Shown here piece by piece: positions 7,438 to 16,100 of a stretch of 64,000 nt of DNA. Under the pieces are notes generated by a model that had not been told where the DNA came from, did no database searches, and was given only the letters and a program-made list of their open reading frames with translations. Within the stretch, counting starts at the first letter, position 1. Every line of letters starts with the position of its first letter. A program made the position numbers and the translations under genes. This DNA is from TMP-86 sp046347195 (GTDB taxonomy: Bacteria > Pseudomonadota > Gammaproteobacteria > Steroidobacterales > Steroidobacteraceae). The stretch lies in NCBI GenBank assembly GCA_046347195.1, contig JAXMGQ010000020.1, forward strand, positions 16,531 through 80,530. Reading direction: 5' to 3'.

Positions 7438-8166
7438 TCAAGACCGTCCGACATATCTCTCCAGCACGCGCATGGCGTCATACAACAGGATGGCCAATGC
7501 CCCGGTGAGCATCCCGCCCTGCAGGACGAAGGCGTCGTTGCTGGACAGGAGGCCGGCGATGATCACCTCGCCCAGGCCCTTGGCCGCCACCGTGGAGCCC
7601 AGGGTGGCCGTGCCGACGCTGATGGTCAGCGACAGCCGCACGCCTTCGAGGATCAACGGCAGCGCCAACGGCAACTCCACCGACCACAGCCGCTGCAGCG
7701 GACTCATGCCCATCCCGCTGGCCGCTTCCAGTATCTGCAATGGACAGGTCTTCAGGGCCACGAGCGTGTTCTCGAAGATCGGCAGCAGGCCGTAAACGAA
7801 CAGCGCTATCAGCGTGGGCGCAAGGCCGAAACCCACCAACGGCACGGCCACGGCCAGTACCGCCACGGGCGGGAAGGTCTGGCCGATGTTCACCAGCGTG
7901 CGCGACAGCGGCAGGAAGGGCGCGCCGCCTGGCCGCGTCACGAGCACGCCCAGGCCCACCGCGACCAGCGTGCTGGCGAGCGCGGCGATGCACACCATCC
8001 CCAGGTGCGACAGGGTCAGGGTGAGCAGGTCGCCCTGGTCGTAGATCGCCGGCGCGCCGTCGTGCGCGAACGGCGAGAACAGCGGCGCGAAGCGCTGCGG
8101 AACGACCAGGAAGACCACCAGCAACGCCAGTGCCGGGAGCCGAAGCGACAGGGCTCGCCAGGACAT
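7438..8166 (-). CDS. yehW: Quaternary-amine ABC transporter permease, YehW type
   Basis: This inner-membrane permease has 242 residues, against 243 for E. coli YehW. It has about six helices and the EAA-type loop EAASGMGMSPLQRLWSVEL that contacts the ATPase. The order SBP-permease(384)-ATPase-permease(242) is identical to yehZYXW, a low-affinity betaine importer family. Its start codon overlaps the ATPase stop (TGATG at 8164-8168), so translation is coupled. The family is firm; the transported compound is inferred from the neighbouring soxBDAG genes. Confidence 0.88.
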   Translation of the reverse strand: MSWRALSLRLPALALLVVFLVVPQRFAPLFSPFAHDGAPAIYDQGDLLTLTLSHLGMVCIAALASTLVAVGLGVLVTRPGGAPFLPLSRTLVNIGQTFPPVAVLAVAVPLVGFGLAPTLIALFVYGLLPIFENTLVALKTCPLQILEAASGMGMSPLQRLWSVELPLALPLILEGVRLSLTISVGTATLGSTVAAKGLGEVIIAGLLSSNDAFVLQGGMLTGALAILLYDAMRVLERYVGRS

Positions 8167-9176
8167 CAGCCGCTGCGCCCGTAGGCCAGCAGGCCGCCCA
8201 GGCTCAGCGTGCCCAGCACCTGGCCGTCATCGCGGATCACCTGCGCCTGCGTCGCGCCGCGCCATACCAGCTCGGACAGCACATCGCGCAGGTTGGCGTC
8301 CGCTGCGACGCGGACCGGCGCGATGCTGACCGGCGCGACGCCCGCAGCCCTCCCTCCCTCGGGCGCAAACGCCTCAGCCCGTTCCTTCGCTGGCGCATCG
8401 GCTGCGCGCCCCGCAGCGTCACCCGCGCGGGTCAGCGACATCAGCCGCAGCGCGCGATCCGCAAGGCCGGTCATGCGCGCCACCAGCTCGTTGCGCGGTT
8501 GCCTTAAGAGCTCTGCCGGCGCGCAATACTGCAGCAGCTTCGCCTGGCTCATCACCGCCACCCGCGATCCCAGCCGGAAGGCCTCGTCCATGTCATGCGT
8601 CACCAGCACGATGGTGGTGCCGAACCGGCGCTGGATGGCGAGCAGGTCGTCCTGCGCCTTGCCGCGGATGATGGGGTCGAGCGCACCGAAGGGCTCGTCC
8701 ATCAGCAGCACGGCGGGCTCGGCGGCCAGCGCGCGTGCCACGCCCACGCGCTGCTGCTGTCCGCCGGAGAGTTGGTGCGGGAACATCTGCGCGAACTGCG
8801 CCGGATCGAGCTGGAACACCTCGAGCAGGTCGTGCACGCGCGCACGGATGCGCGACTCCTCCCAGCCCAGCAGGCGCGGCACGGTGGCGATGTTGTCGAA
8901 GACGTGGCGGTGCGGGAACAGGCCATGGCTCTGGATGGCGTAGCCGATGCGCCGCCGCAGCAGGTGCGCCGGCTCCTCGCGCGTGTCGCGGCCGTCGATG
9001 AACACGCGGCCGCGCGTGGGCTCGACCAGGCGGTTGATCATGCGCAGGAGCGTGGACTTGCCCGAGCCCGAGGTGCCCACGATGATCGCCACCTCGCCGC
9101 GGCCGACCTCCATCGAGACATCGTCCACCACGGTGGTCCCACCGTACTGCTTGGTGAGCTGTTCGATGCGGATCAT
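8166..9176 (-). CDS. yehX: Quaternary-amine ABC transporter ATPase, YehX/OpuA type
   Basis: This 336-residue ATPase energises the importer. It has a Walker A GTSGSGKST (about residues 35-43), the signature LSGGQQQRVG, a Walker B VLLMDEPFGALD and a switch LVTHDMDEAF. The C-terminal part ends in a partial CBS-like segment, LRDVLSELVWRGATQAQV. An Ala/Pro-rich linker lies before it. The ATG at 9176 gives the standard start MIRIEQLTKQYGG and overlaps the upstream permease stop by 4 bases. The long open frame further upstream on this strand is antisense or out-of-frame sequence. Confidence 0.92.
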   Translation of the reverse strand: MIRIEQLTKQYGGTTVVDDVSMEVGRGEVAIIVGTSGSGKSTLLRMINRLVEPTRGRVFIDGRDTREEPAHLLRRRIGYAIQSHGLFPHRHVFDNIATVPRLLGWEESRIRARVHDLLEVFQLDPAQFAQMFPHQLSGGQQQRVGVARALAAEPAVLLMDEPFGALDPIIRGKAQDDLLAIQRRFGTTIVLVTHDMDEAFRLGSRVAVMSQAKLLQYCAPAELLRQPRNELVARMTGLADRALRLMSLTRAGDAAGRAADAPAKERAEAFAPEGGRAAGVAPVSIAPVRVAADANLRDVLSELVWRGATQAQVIRDDGQVLGTLSLGGLLAYGRSG

Positions 9177-10327
9177 GCGGGCACGCGCTCCAGGGATTCG
9201 ATCGCCGCATCGAGCAGCACCGCCGCGGAGAAGGCCAGCGCCATGGTCGGCAGCGCGCCGAGCAACACCAGGTCGATGGCGGTCTGGCCGATGCCCTGGA
9301 ACACGAACGCGCCGAGGCCTCCGGCGCCGATCAGCGCGGCGATGGTGGCAAGCCCGATGTTCTGCACCAGCACGATGCGCACGCCGGTGAGGATGACCGG
9401 CAGCGCCAGCGGCAGTTCGATGCGTGCGAGTACCTGGCCTCCCGTCATGCCCATGCCCAGCGCCGCCTCGATGGCGGCGGGCGAGACGCGCGCGAGCCCT
9501 GCGACCGTGTTCGCCACCATGGGCAGCAGCGAGTACAGGAACAGCGCGATCACGGCCGGCGCGGCGCCGATGCCACGGATCCCTATTGCGCCCAGCCAGG
9601 GGAGCGCCGCCGCCAGCGCGGCGAGCGGGGCCATCAGGATGCCGAACAGCGCGATCGCGGGCAGGGTCTGCACGAGATTGAGCACGCCGAGCACCGCGCC
9701 GCGCAGCCGGGCGTGCCGATGGCACAGCGTGCCCAGCGGCAGCGCTACCGGCACGGCGGCCGCGAGCGAGCCCAGCGTCAGCAGCAGGTGCGTGCGCAGC
9801 TCGCGCATGAAGCGCTCGGCATTCACCGCGTACTCGCGCATCACCGACAGGTGCTCGAAGGCGCCGCTCCGCAAGGCCAGCGACACGGCGAGCAGGAAGG
9901 CGGCGAGCATCGCGATGCGCGCCAGGGGCTTCGGCCTCAGGCGCGTCACCGCATCGGTGGTCAGCATCGCCACCGCCAGCAGCAGCAGCCAGCATCCGGC
10001 GCCGGGGGCGATGCGCACCACGCGGTTGCCGGGCGGGGTCAGTCCTTGCGCACCGGCCGCCACGGTGCAGCCGAGCATCACCAGCGCCGCGAGCGCAATG
10101 GCCAGCCGCACGCGCGCGTCCTCGCCGTAGAGCGCGGCCACGGCGGCGAGCAGCAGGCAGGCGTACAGACCCCAGGCGAGGCCGTTGGCGGGCAGGGAGA
10201 AGATCGCGTGCGCGACGCCGGGCACGACGCGATTGGCCTTGAACACGAGGAACGGCAGCGCGAGGCCGACCAGACCCGTCGCGACCAGCAGCACGCCCAG
10301 CGCATCCGGTCGCAGGCGGCGCGGCAT
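9173..10327 (-). CDS. yehY: Quaternary-amine ABC transporter permease, YehY type
   Basis: The 384-residue permease has the extended N-terminal membrane region (about residues 10-150, four helices) that distinguishes YehY (385 residues) from shorter OpuC permeases. The transport domain follows, with the ATPase-contact loop EAALGMGMTGGQVLARIEL. Its start overlaps the stop of the binding-protein gene, and its stop overlaps the ATPase start by 4 bases, so the whole set is one tightly coupled operon. Confidence 0.9.
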   Translation of the reverse strand: MPRRLRPDALGVLLVATGLVGLALPFLVFKANRVVPGVAHAIFSLPANGLAWGLYACLLLAAVAALYGEDARVRLAIALAALVMLGCTVAAGAQGLTPPGNRVVRIAPGAGCWLLLLAVAMLTTDAVTRLRPKPLARIAMLAAFLLAVSLALRSGAFEHLSVMREYAVNAERFMRELRTHLLLTLGSLAAAVPVALPLGTLCHRHARLRGAVLGVLNLVQTLPAIALFGILMAPLAALAAALPWLGAIGIRGIGAAPAVIALFLYSLLPMVANTVAGLARVSPAAIEAALGMGMTGGQVLARIELPLALPVILTGVRIVLVQNIGLATIAALIGAGGLGAFVFQGIGQTAIDLVLLGALPTMALAFSAAVLLDAAIESLERVPA

Positions 10328-11256
10328 CAGTGCAGAAACCTGCGCGAGCGCAGGTAATCCTCGGCCACGGCCTGGGCCGCCTCGCCGTCGATCTGCACGC
10401 GCGCGTTCAGGCGGCGAAGCGTGTCGGCGTCGAAGGAGTCCATCAGCGGCTTCACGATCTCCGCCACGCGCGGATTCGCGGCGAGCGCCGACTCGCGCAT
10501 GATGGGTACCGGTGCATAGATGGGCTGGTCGTGCCGGTCATCCTCGAGGATCACGAGGTTGGCCGCGACAATGCCACCGTCGGTGCCATAGACCATGGCG
10601 GTGTTGGTGCCATTGGTGCCGGCGGCCGCGGCGGCGATGGTGGCGGAGGTCTCTCCGCCCGCGAGCACGATGAGCTGTTCGGGCCTGAGTTTGAAACCGT
10701 AGGTCTGGCCGAGCGAGCGCAGCGTGCCGGCATTGGCGAACTCCGCCGAGCAGGCGAGCACCACGGGTCCGCCGCCTCGCACCCAGCGCGCGAAATCCGT
10801 CAGGGTGGTGAGGTGCTGCGCCTGCGCGATCTCGCGCCGCACCGCCAATGCCCAGGCGTTGCTGGCATGCGCCGGGGTCAGCCAGACGATGTGGTTCGCG
10901 GCGAGGTCGAGCTGCGATCCCAGCCGGTAGCCTTGGTCGAGGTCCTTCCAGGCCGGGTCCTGCGGCCGGTTGAAGAAGAAGCCCGCATTGCCCGTGTATT
11001 CCACGTACAGGTCGATCTCCCCGGCCAGCAGCGCCTTGCGCACCACCGGCGTTGCGCCCAGGGTCATGCGATCCACCGTGGCGATGCCATGGGCATCGAG
11101 CAGCAGGCGGATCATGTGGCCGATCATCGCGGATTCGCTCGACAGCTTGGAGGACACGACGACCGCGGCGTGGAGCGGGCCGGTGGCCACCGACAGCGTC
11201 AGCACCAATGCCAACATCAAGGCCCGCGTCGGCGCCAACGACTTGGTGTGTACCAC
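10327..11256 (-). CDS. yehZ: Quaternary-amine ABC transporter periplasmic binding protein, YehZ/OpuC type
   Basis: This exported solute-binding protein is first in the transporter operon. After a hydrophobic signal (LMLALVLTLSVATGPLHA) the mature part reads VVVSSKLSSESAMIGHM. Family landmarks follow: TPVVRKALLAGEIDLYVEY, TGNAGFFFNRP, ASAEF-like SAEFANAG, AMVYGTDGGI and QPIYAPVPIMRES. They line up well with E. coli YehZ. The GTG at 11256 gives a signal with Lys and Arg in its n-region (309 residues). The ATG at 11217 would give 296 residues with an uncharged start, so the start is uncertain. It is divergent from soxB. Confidence 0.85.
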   Translation of the reverse strand: MVHTKSLAPTRALMLALVLTLSVATGPLHAAVVVSSKLSSESAMIGHMIRLLLDAHGIATVDRMTLGATPVVRKALLAGEIDLYVEYTGNAGFFFNRPQDPAWKDLDQGYRLGSQLDLAANHIVWLTPAHASNAWALAVRREIAQAQHLTTLTDFARWVRGGGPVVLACSAEFANAGTLRSLGQTYGFKLRPEQLIVLAGGETSATIAAAAAGTNGTNTAMVYGTDGGIVAANLVILEDDRHDQPIYAPVPIMRESALAANPRVAEIVKPLMDSFDADTLRRLNARVQIDGEAAQAVAEDYLRSRRFLH

Positions 11257-11283
11257 GGCCGGAGTACGGGCGACGCCCCGCGC

Positions 11284-11311
11284 CTGCAACCTGATGGCCC
11301 GCTGCAACCTG
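11284..11311. repeat. Direct repeat CTGCAACCTG in the yehZ-soxB divergent promoter
   Basis: Two copies of CTGCAACCTG, at 11284-11293 and 11302-11311, are spaced 18 bases start to start. They lie in the gap between the divergent transporter and sox operons. Such spacing, close to two helical turns, suits an activator dimer such as an AraC-type betaine regulator, but no regulator gene is nearby. A TATGAT hexamer lies at 11389-11394, only 10 bases before the soxB ATG. This is only suggestive. Confidence 0.35.
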
Positions 11312-11403
11312 CCTCCCCGCATCCACTCACGTTGTCGCCTGCAGCGCCGCACGTCAAGCACGGCAATGGACTGCCGCGCGCAAAGTTCTATGATGGCGCA
11401 CCG

Positions 11404-12711
11404 ATGAGTTCCCCGATCGCTTCCGCGCCGCAGGCAGCGCGTCCCGACGAGGCCGACCGCGGCCGCTACTCGGGGTGGCGGCTGCTGCGCGAGGCCCTGC
11501 GCGGGCACCGGGGCTGGGGCCGCGCCTGGCGTGCCGCCGAGCCGCGACCGCGCTATCGCGTGGTCATCGTGGGCGGCGGTGGCCATGGTCTTGCGACGGC
11601 GTACTACCTGGCGACGATCTTCGGCATCCGCGATGTCGCGGTGCTCGAGCGCGGCGCGCTGGGCCTGGGCAATGTCGGCCGCAACACCACCATCATCCGC
11701 TCCAACTACTTTCACCCCGACAACATCCGCTTCTACGACTATTCCCTGCGGCTGTGGGAGGGCCTGGAGCAGCGGCTGAACTTCAATGCCATGGTCAGCC
11801 AGCGTGGCACGCTCAACCTGTTCCATACCGAGGCGCAGCGCGACCTGTTCACGCGGCGGGCGAACCTCATGCGGCTGAACGGCGTGGATGCACTGGCCCT
11901 GACGCGCGAGGAAGTGAAGGCGCGCGTGCCGCTGGTGGACCTCGACAATGGCCGCTTCCCGGTACTCGGTGGGTTTCTGCAGCCGCGCGGCGGCACCGTG
12001 CGCCATGATGCCGTCGCCTGGGGTTACGCTCGCGCAGCCTCGCGCGCGGGTGTGGACATCGTGGAGCACTGCGAGGTCACCGGCATCTGCCGCGAGGGTG
12101 AGCGCGTCACCGGCGTCGAGACCACCCGCGGTGCGGTGGCCGCCGACAGCGTGTGCCTGGCGGTGGCGGGACATTCCTCGCAGCTCGCGGCCATGGCCGG
12201 ACTGCGCCTGCCCATCGAGACCCATGTGCTGCAGGCCTTCGTCAGCGAAGCGATCAAGCCGGTACTCGACCAGGTGGTGACCTATGGCGCGGGACACTTC
12301 TACATCAGCCAGTCCGACAAGGGGGGCCTGGTGTTCGGTGGCGGCATCGACGGCTACAACAGCTACGCGCAGCGTGGCGCGCTGCCCATGGTGGAGGAAG
12401 TCGCGGCGGCGGCGGTGACGCTGATGCCGGGACTGGCGCGCGTGAAGGTGCTGCGTCAGTGGGGCGGCGTGATGGACATGTCCATGGATGGCTCGCCGTT
12501 CATCTCGGCGACGCCGCTCGCCGGCCTTACGCTCAATGGCGGCTGGTGCTACGGCGGCTTCAAGGCCATCCCCGCGGGCGGCATGTGCACGGCGCATCTC
12601 ATCGCGCGCGGCGAATCGCATCCGCTGGCCGCGCACCTCGACCTGCGTCGCTTCGCCGCCGGTCAGCCGGTGGATGAGCGGGGCATCGGGCCCTTTCCCT
12701 TCGCGCACTGA
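11404..12711 (+). CDS. soxB: Sarcosine oxidase beta subunit-like FAD/FMN oxidoreductase (SoxB)
   Basis: The beta subunit of heterotetrameric sarcosine oxidase oxidises sarcosine to glycine and one-carbon folate. The 435-residue protein has a dinucleotide-binding motif VVIVGGGGHGLATAYYLA at about residues 52-70. It also has the conserved GNVGRNTTIIRSNYF region, the RGGTVRHDAVAWGYA segment that includes the covalent-flavin histidine region of this family, and the C-terminal GWCYGGFKAIPAGG. The ATG at 11404 gives a basic N-terminal tail of about 50 residues before the FAD motif. soxD, soxA and soxG follow in order. Confidence 0.92.
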   Translation: MSSPIASAPQAARPDEADRGRYSGWRLLREALRGHRGWGRAWRAAEPRPRYRVVIVGGGGHGLATAYYLATIFGIRDVAVLERGALGLGNVGRNTTIIRSNYFHPDNIRFYDYSLRLWEGLEQRLNFNAMVSQRGTLNLFHTEAQRDLFTRRANLMRLNGVDALALTREEVKARVPLVDLDNGRFPVLGGFLQPRGGTVRHDAVAWGYARAASRAGVDIVEHCEVTGICREGERVTGVETTRGAVAADSVCLAVAGHSSQLAAMAGLRLPIETHVLQAFVSEAIKPVLDQVVTYGAGHFYISQSDKGGLVFGGGIDGYNSYAQRGALPMVEEVAAAAVTLMPGLARVKVLRQWGGVMDMSMDGSPFISATPLAGLTLNGGWCYGGFKAIPAGGMCTAHLIARGESHPLAAHLDLRRFAAGQPVDERGIGPFPFAH

Positions 12712-12756
12712 TCAACCCATGAGGCGATGCCCCCCAATGCTGCGGACTCCCTGCCC

Positions 12757-13095
12757 ATGCTGAGGATTCCTTGCCCCTGGTGCGGTGAGCGCGACGAGGT
12801 GGAGTTCCGCTACCAGGGCGATGCCGGCCGCACGCGTCCTGCCGCGGGCGCCGCGGCCGGCCAGGTCGAAGACTATCTCTATCTGCGCGACAATCCGCGC
12901 GGCTGGCACCTGGAGTGGTGGCTGCACACCGCCGGCTGCCGTCAGTTGCTCAAGGTGCTGCGCCACACCGTGACCCACGAGATCGCGGCCGTCGGCGGTC
13001 CTGCCGACTCGCTGTCCCCGCCGGAGCCGAGGCTGGAGCCGAGGCCGGTGCCGGAGCCGGAGCCGAGACCGTTGCCGGCACCGGGGCCGGGATGA
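12757..13095 (+). CDS. soxD: Sarcosine oxidase delta subunit (SoxD) with Pro/Glu-rich C-terminal tail
   Basis: This small zinc-binding subunit of the sarcosine oxidase complex carries IPCPWCGERDEVEFRYQG, the DYLYLRDNPRGWHLEWW core, and a second metal-ligand region HTAGCRQLL; these are all hallmark SoxD segments. Residues 1-80 make a complete subunit. The last 30 or so residues are an extra tail of repeating PEPRxEP units encoded by a GAGCCG-rich tandem repeat. The ATG at 12757 fits the family start better than the in-frame ATG at 12727. The stop overlaps the soxA start (ATGA). Confidence 0.9.
   Translation: MLRIPCPWCGERDEVEFRYQGDAGRTRPAAGAAAGQVEDYLYLRDNPRGWHLEWWLHTAGCRQLLKVLRHTVTHEIAAVGGPADSLSPPEPRLEPRPVPEPEPRPLPAPGPG
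13019..13091 (+). repeat. GAGCCG-rich tandem hexamer repeat inside the end of soxD
   Basis: An imperfect run of hexamers related to CCGGAG/GAGCCG fills the last 70 or so bases of soxD and encodes the proline- and glutamate-rich tail. The tract ends exactly at the overlapping soxA start codon. It is probably a slippage-prone expansion, tolerated because it lies outside the zinc-binding core. Confidence 0.6.
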
Positions 13096-16000
13096 GCGGG
13101 CCCAGGCGCATTGCCGGCGGGTTGGTGATCGATCGTACCCGCCCCGTGAGCTTCCAGTTCGATGGCCAGGTGCTTGGCGGATTCTCCGGCGATACCCTGG
13201 CCTCGGCGCTGCTCGCCAATGGCCGGCGCGTGGTGGCGCGCAGCTTCAAGTATCACCGCCCGCGCGGCGTGGTCGCCGCCGGTCCCGAGGAACCCAATGC
13301 GCTGGTGGAGCTCGAGGGTCCGCAGGGACGCGAGCCCAATGTGCTGGCCACGACGCTGCCGCTGTACGAGGGACTGACGGCGGCCGGACAGAATGCCTGG
13401 CCATCGGTCAGCGTGGATGTCGGCGCGGTGAACGATGCGATCTCGCGACTGTTGCCCGCGGGCTTCTACTACAAGAGCTTCATGTTCCCGGCGCGTGCCT
13501 GGGAGCGTCTCTACGAGCCGCTGATCCGCCGCGCCGCGGGACTGGGGCGGCTCGAGGCGCGGGTGGATGCGGCGCCGCCGGCCGCGCAGACTGTGCACGT
13601 CCACGCCGATGTGTTGGTGGTGGGGGCCGGGACGGCGGGCCTGTGCGCTGCGCTGGCCTGCGCGGCCGCGGGACGCGAGGTGCTGCTGCTCGAGCAGGAC
13701 CTCATCGCGGGCGCCGGCGCACTGCTCGATGATCGCTGGACCGGCTGGTGCGAGCGCGCCCTGGCCGTGCTCGGGAAGATGCCGGGAGTGCGCCTGTTGA
13801 CCCGCACGACACTGCTGGCCGCCTATGGCCAGGGCGTTTTCACGGCCTTGCAGACACTGCCTGGCGCTCCAACGCGCGGTGACCCGCGGGAGCGGCTGCA
13901 CGTGATCCGCGCACGCTCGGTGGTGCTGGCCACCGGCGCACTCGAACGGCTCATCGCCTTTCCCGGCAACGATGTTCCCGGCGTGATGCTGGCAGGCGGC
14001 GCCGGGCAGTACCTGCGCCGTTACGGTGTCGCCGTCGGCGAGCGGCCACTGTGGTTCCTCAACAACGATGAAGCCTACGAGGCTGTGTTCGCACATCACG
14101 CAGCTGGTCTTGGCAGCGCGGGCATCGTCGATGTGCGCGAGTCGGGACTTGCGATGCGACGCGCGCGTGAGTTCGGCATCCCTGTCCTTGCGAACGCGCG
14201 CATCGTCGCGGTCGCGGGGCGCCAGGCTGTGCGCGGTGCGACGGTGGAGACGGATGCGGGACGGCGGCATGTCGAGGCCGATGCGCTGCTGATGTCCGGC
14301 GGTCATTCACCGTCACTGGCGCTGGCCACGCAACTCGGCCTGGGCTCGCGCTGGCAGGAGGAGATCGCAGCCTTCGTGCCGGACGAGCCTGGCGCGGGCG
14401 CCGACGCGCGTTCGGACGCGGGTGCTGCTGCTGGTGCGGCCGGCGCCAGCGCAGACACTGCCGTCGTGAAACTGGCGGGCGCCGTGCGCGGCACGACGGG
14501 GCTGGCGGCGGCGGCCCGCGACGGGCTGGCTGCGGCAGCCTCACTACTCGGTGACGGCGTACCGGTTGGTGGCGGGAACGCTGAGCTGCGCGACCTGTTC
14601 GCCAGCCTGCCTTCGGACCTGCCGCACACCCCGCTGCGGGCGATCTGGGAAGTGCACGGTCGCGGCAAGTCCTTCGTCGACCTGCAGCAGGACGTCACCA
14701 CCGAGGACGTGCGCCTCGCGGCGCGCGAAGGCTACGGGCACCCCGAGCACCTCAAACGTTACACCACGCTGGGCATGGGCACGGAGCAGGGACGCATCGG
14801 CGCACTCGTGGGTCTTGCCGTGCTCGCGCAAGCACGCGGACTGCCGCCGGCGCAGCTCGCGCTCACCCGGCCTCGCCCCTTCGCGCAGCCCGTGCCCTTC
14901 GCGGCGCTGGCAGGTGCGGAAGCGCGCCAGCATTTCAAGCCCCGGCGCCGGCTCCCCTTGCACGACTGGCACGAGTCGGCCGGCGCGCGCTTCGTGAACA
15001 TCGGGCTGTGGCTGCGGCCGCTGGTGTACTCGCGCGAACCGGGCTGGGCGCCGGTGCTGGCCGAGGCGCGCGCGGTGCGCGAGCGCGTGGGCCTCACCGA
15101 TGTCTCCACCCTGGGCAAGATCGACGTGCAGGGTGCCGATGCCGGCCGGTTCCTGGACTTCGTCTACGCCAACCGCTTCTCGACGCTGCCCGTCGGCCGC
15201 GCACGCTACGGGATCATGCTGCGCGAGGATGGCCTGATGTTCGACGATGGCACGGTGGCGCGGCTGGGCGCCGGCCATTTCGTGCTCACCACCACCACCG
15301 CCAATGCCGCCGCCGTGCTCGACCATCTCGACTTCCAGCGCCAGGCGCATGCGGCGCAGCTCGGTGTGGTGCTCACCGATGTGGGCGATGCCTGGGCGCA
15401 GTTTGCTCTCGCCGGGCCGCGATCGCGCGCGGTGGCCGCCCGCGTGATCGACGGGCTGGACCTGTCCAACGCGGCCTTCCCCTTCATGGCCGCGGCGCAG
15501 GCCACGATCGCGGGCATCGCCGGCCGCGTGTTCCGCATCTCCTTCTCCGGCGAATGCGCCTACGAGATCGCCGTCCCGGCGCATCACGCGCGGCCGGTGT
15601 GGCAGGCGCTGATGCAGGAGGGTGAATCCGAAGGCATCGCGGCCTACGGGCTCGATGCCCTCAACACCCTGCGCATCGAGAAGGGCCATGTGACCGGCGC
15701 GGAGCTCACCGGCAATGCCAGCGCCGATGATCTCGGGTTCGCGGGCCTGCCAAAGGGCGACGGTGACTTCGTCGGGCGCGATGCGGCGCGGCGCGGGGCG
15801 CTCAACGCGGCGGAGCGGCTGCAGCTCGTGGCGCTGCGGCCGGTGGAACGCGGCCTGCGGCTTCGCAACGGCGCGCAACTCGTCACGCGTTCGCGGCCGC
15901 GCGACAGCCTGGGCTACATTACCTCCGCGACGCCCTCGGTGGTGATCGAGGGCTGGGTGGGTCTTGCGATGCTGGCCGGCGGCCGCCGCCGGATTGGTGA

Positions 16001-16100
16001 GCAGTTGATTGCCGCCTCGCCGGTGCACGATGAGCATGTCGAGGTGGAGGTGATCTCACCCCACTGGCTGGATGCGGAGAACGCCCGTGTCAAAGGCTGA
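13092..16100 (+). CDS. soxA: Sarcosine oxidase alpha subunit (SoxA), with C-terminal folate-binding domain
   Basis: This is the large subunit of tetrahydrofolate-dependent sarcosine oxidase (1002 residues). The N-terminal ferredoxin-like domain starts PVSFQFDGQVLGGFSGDTLA. A dinucleotide-binding fold follows, VLVVGAGTAGLCAALACAAA near residues 172-192, with the second NAD site around YLRRYGVAVGERPLW. The C-terminal 400 residues are an aminomethyltransferase (GcvT-like) domain, with FSGECAYEIAVPAHHARPV and the DALNTLRIEKGH motif. An Ala/Asp-rich linker of about 25 residues interrupts the middle, near residues 435-460. The ATG at 13092 overlaps the soxD stop. Confidence 0.92.
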   Translation: MSGPRRIAGGLVIDRTRPVSFQFDGQVLGGFSGDTLASALLANGRRVVARSFKYHRPRGVVAAGPEEPNALVELEGPQGREPNVLATTLPLYEGLTAAGQNAWPSVSVDVGAVNDAISRLLPAGFYYKSFMFPARAWERLYEPLIRRAAGLGRLEARVDAAPPAAQTVHVHADVLVVGAGTAGLCAALACAAAGREVLLLEQDLIAGAGALLDDRWTGWCERALAVLGKMPGVRLLTRTTLLAAYGQGVFTALQTLPGAPTRGDPRERLHVIRARSVVLATGALERLIAFPGNDVPGVMLAGGAGQYLRRYGVAVGERPLWFLNNDEAYEAVFAHHAAGLGSAGIVDVRESGLAMRRAREFGIPVLANARIVAVAGRQAVRGATVETDAGRRHVEADALLMSGGHSPSLALATQLGLGSRWQEEIAAFVPDEPGAGADARSDAGAAAGAAGASADTAVVKLAGAVRGTTGLAAAARDGLAAAASLLGDGVPVGGGNAELRDLFASLPSDLPHTPLRAIWEVHGRGKSFVDLQQDVTTEDVRLAAREGYGHPEHLKRYTTLGMGTEQGRIGALVGLAVLAQARGLPPAQLALTRPRPFAQPVPFAALAGAEARQHFKPRRRLPLHDWHESAGARFVNIGLWLRPLVYSREPGWAPVLAEARAVRERVGLTDVSTLGKIDVQGADAGRFLDFVYANRFSTLPVGRARYGIMLREDGLMFDDGTVARLGAGHFVLTTTTANAAAVLDHLDFQRQAHAAQLGVVLTDVGDAWAQFALAGPRSRAVAARVIDGLDLSNAAFPFMAAAQATIAGIAGRVFRISFSGECAYEIAVPAHHARPVWQALMQEGESEGIAAYGLDALNTLRIEKGHVTGAELTGNASADDLGFAGLPKGDGDFVGRDAARRGALNAAERLQLVALRPVERGLRLRNGAQLVTRSRPRDSLGYITSATPSVVIEGWVGLAMLAGGRRRIGEQLIAASPVHDEHVEVEVISPHWLDAENARVKG

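Noticed and set aside
8166..9995. 609-codon frame read as an ABC ATPase with a long N-terminal extension
   Set aside because: The extension is the permease gene read in the wrong frame; the ATPase starts at 9176.
10327..12711. Two opposing 793-codon open frames over the same bases
   Set aside because: Only the - strand part up to 11256 (YehZ) and the + strand part from 11404 (SoxB) show protein-family motifs; the rest is antisense shadow.
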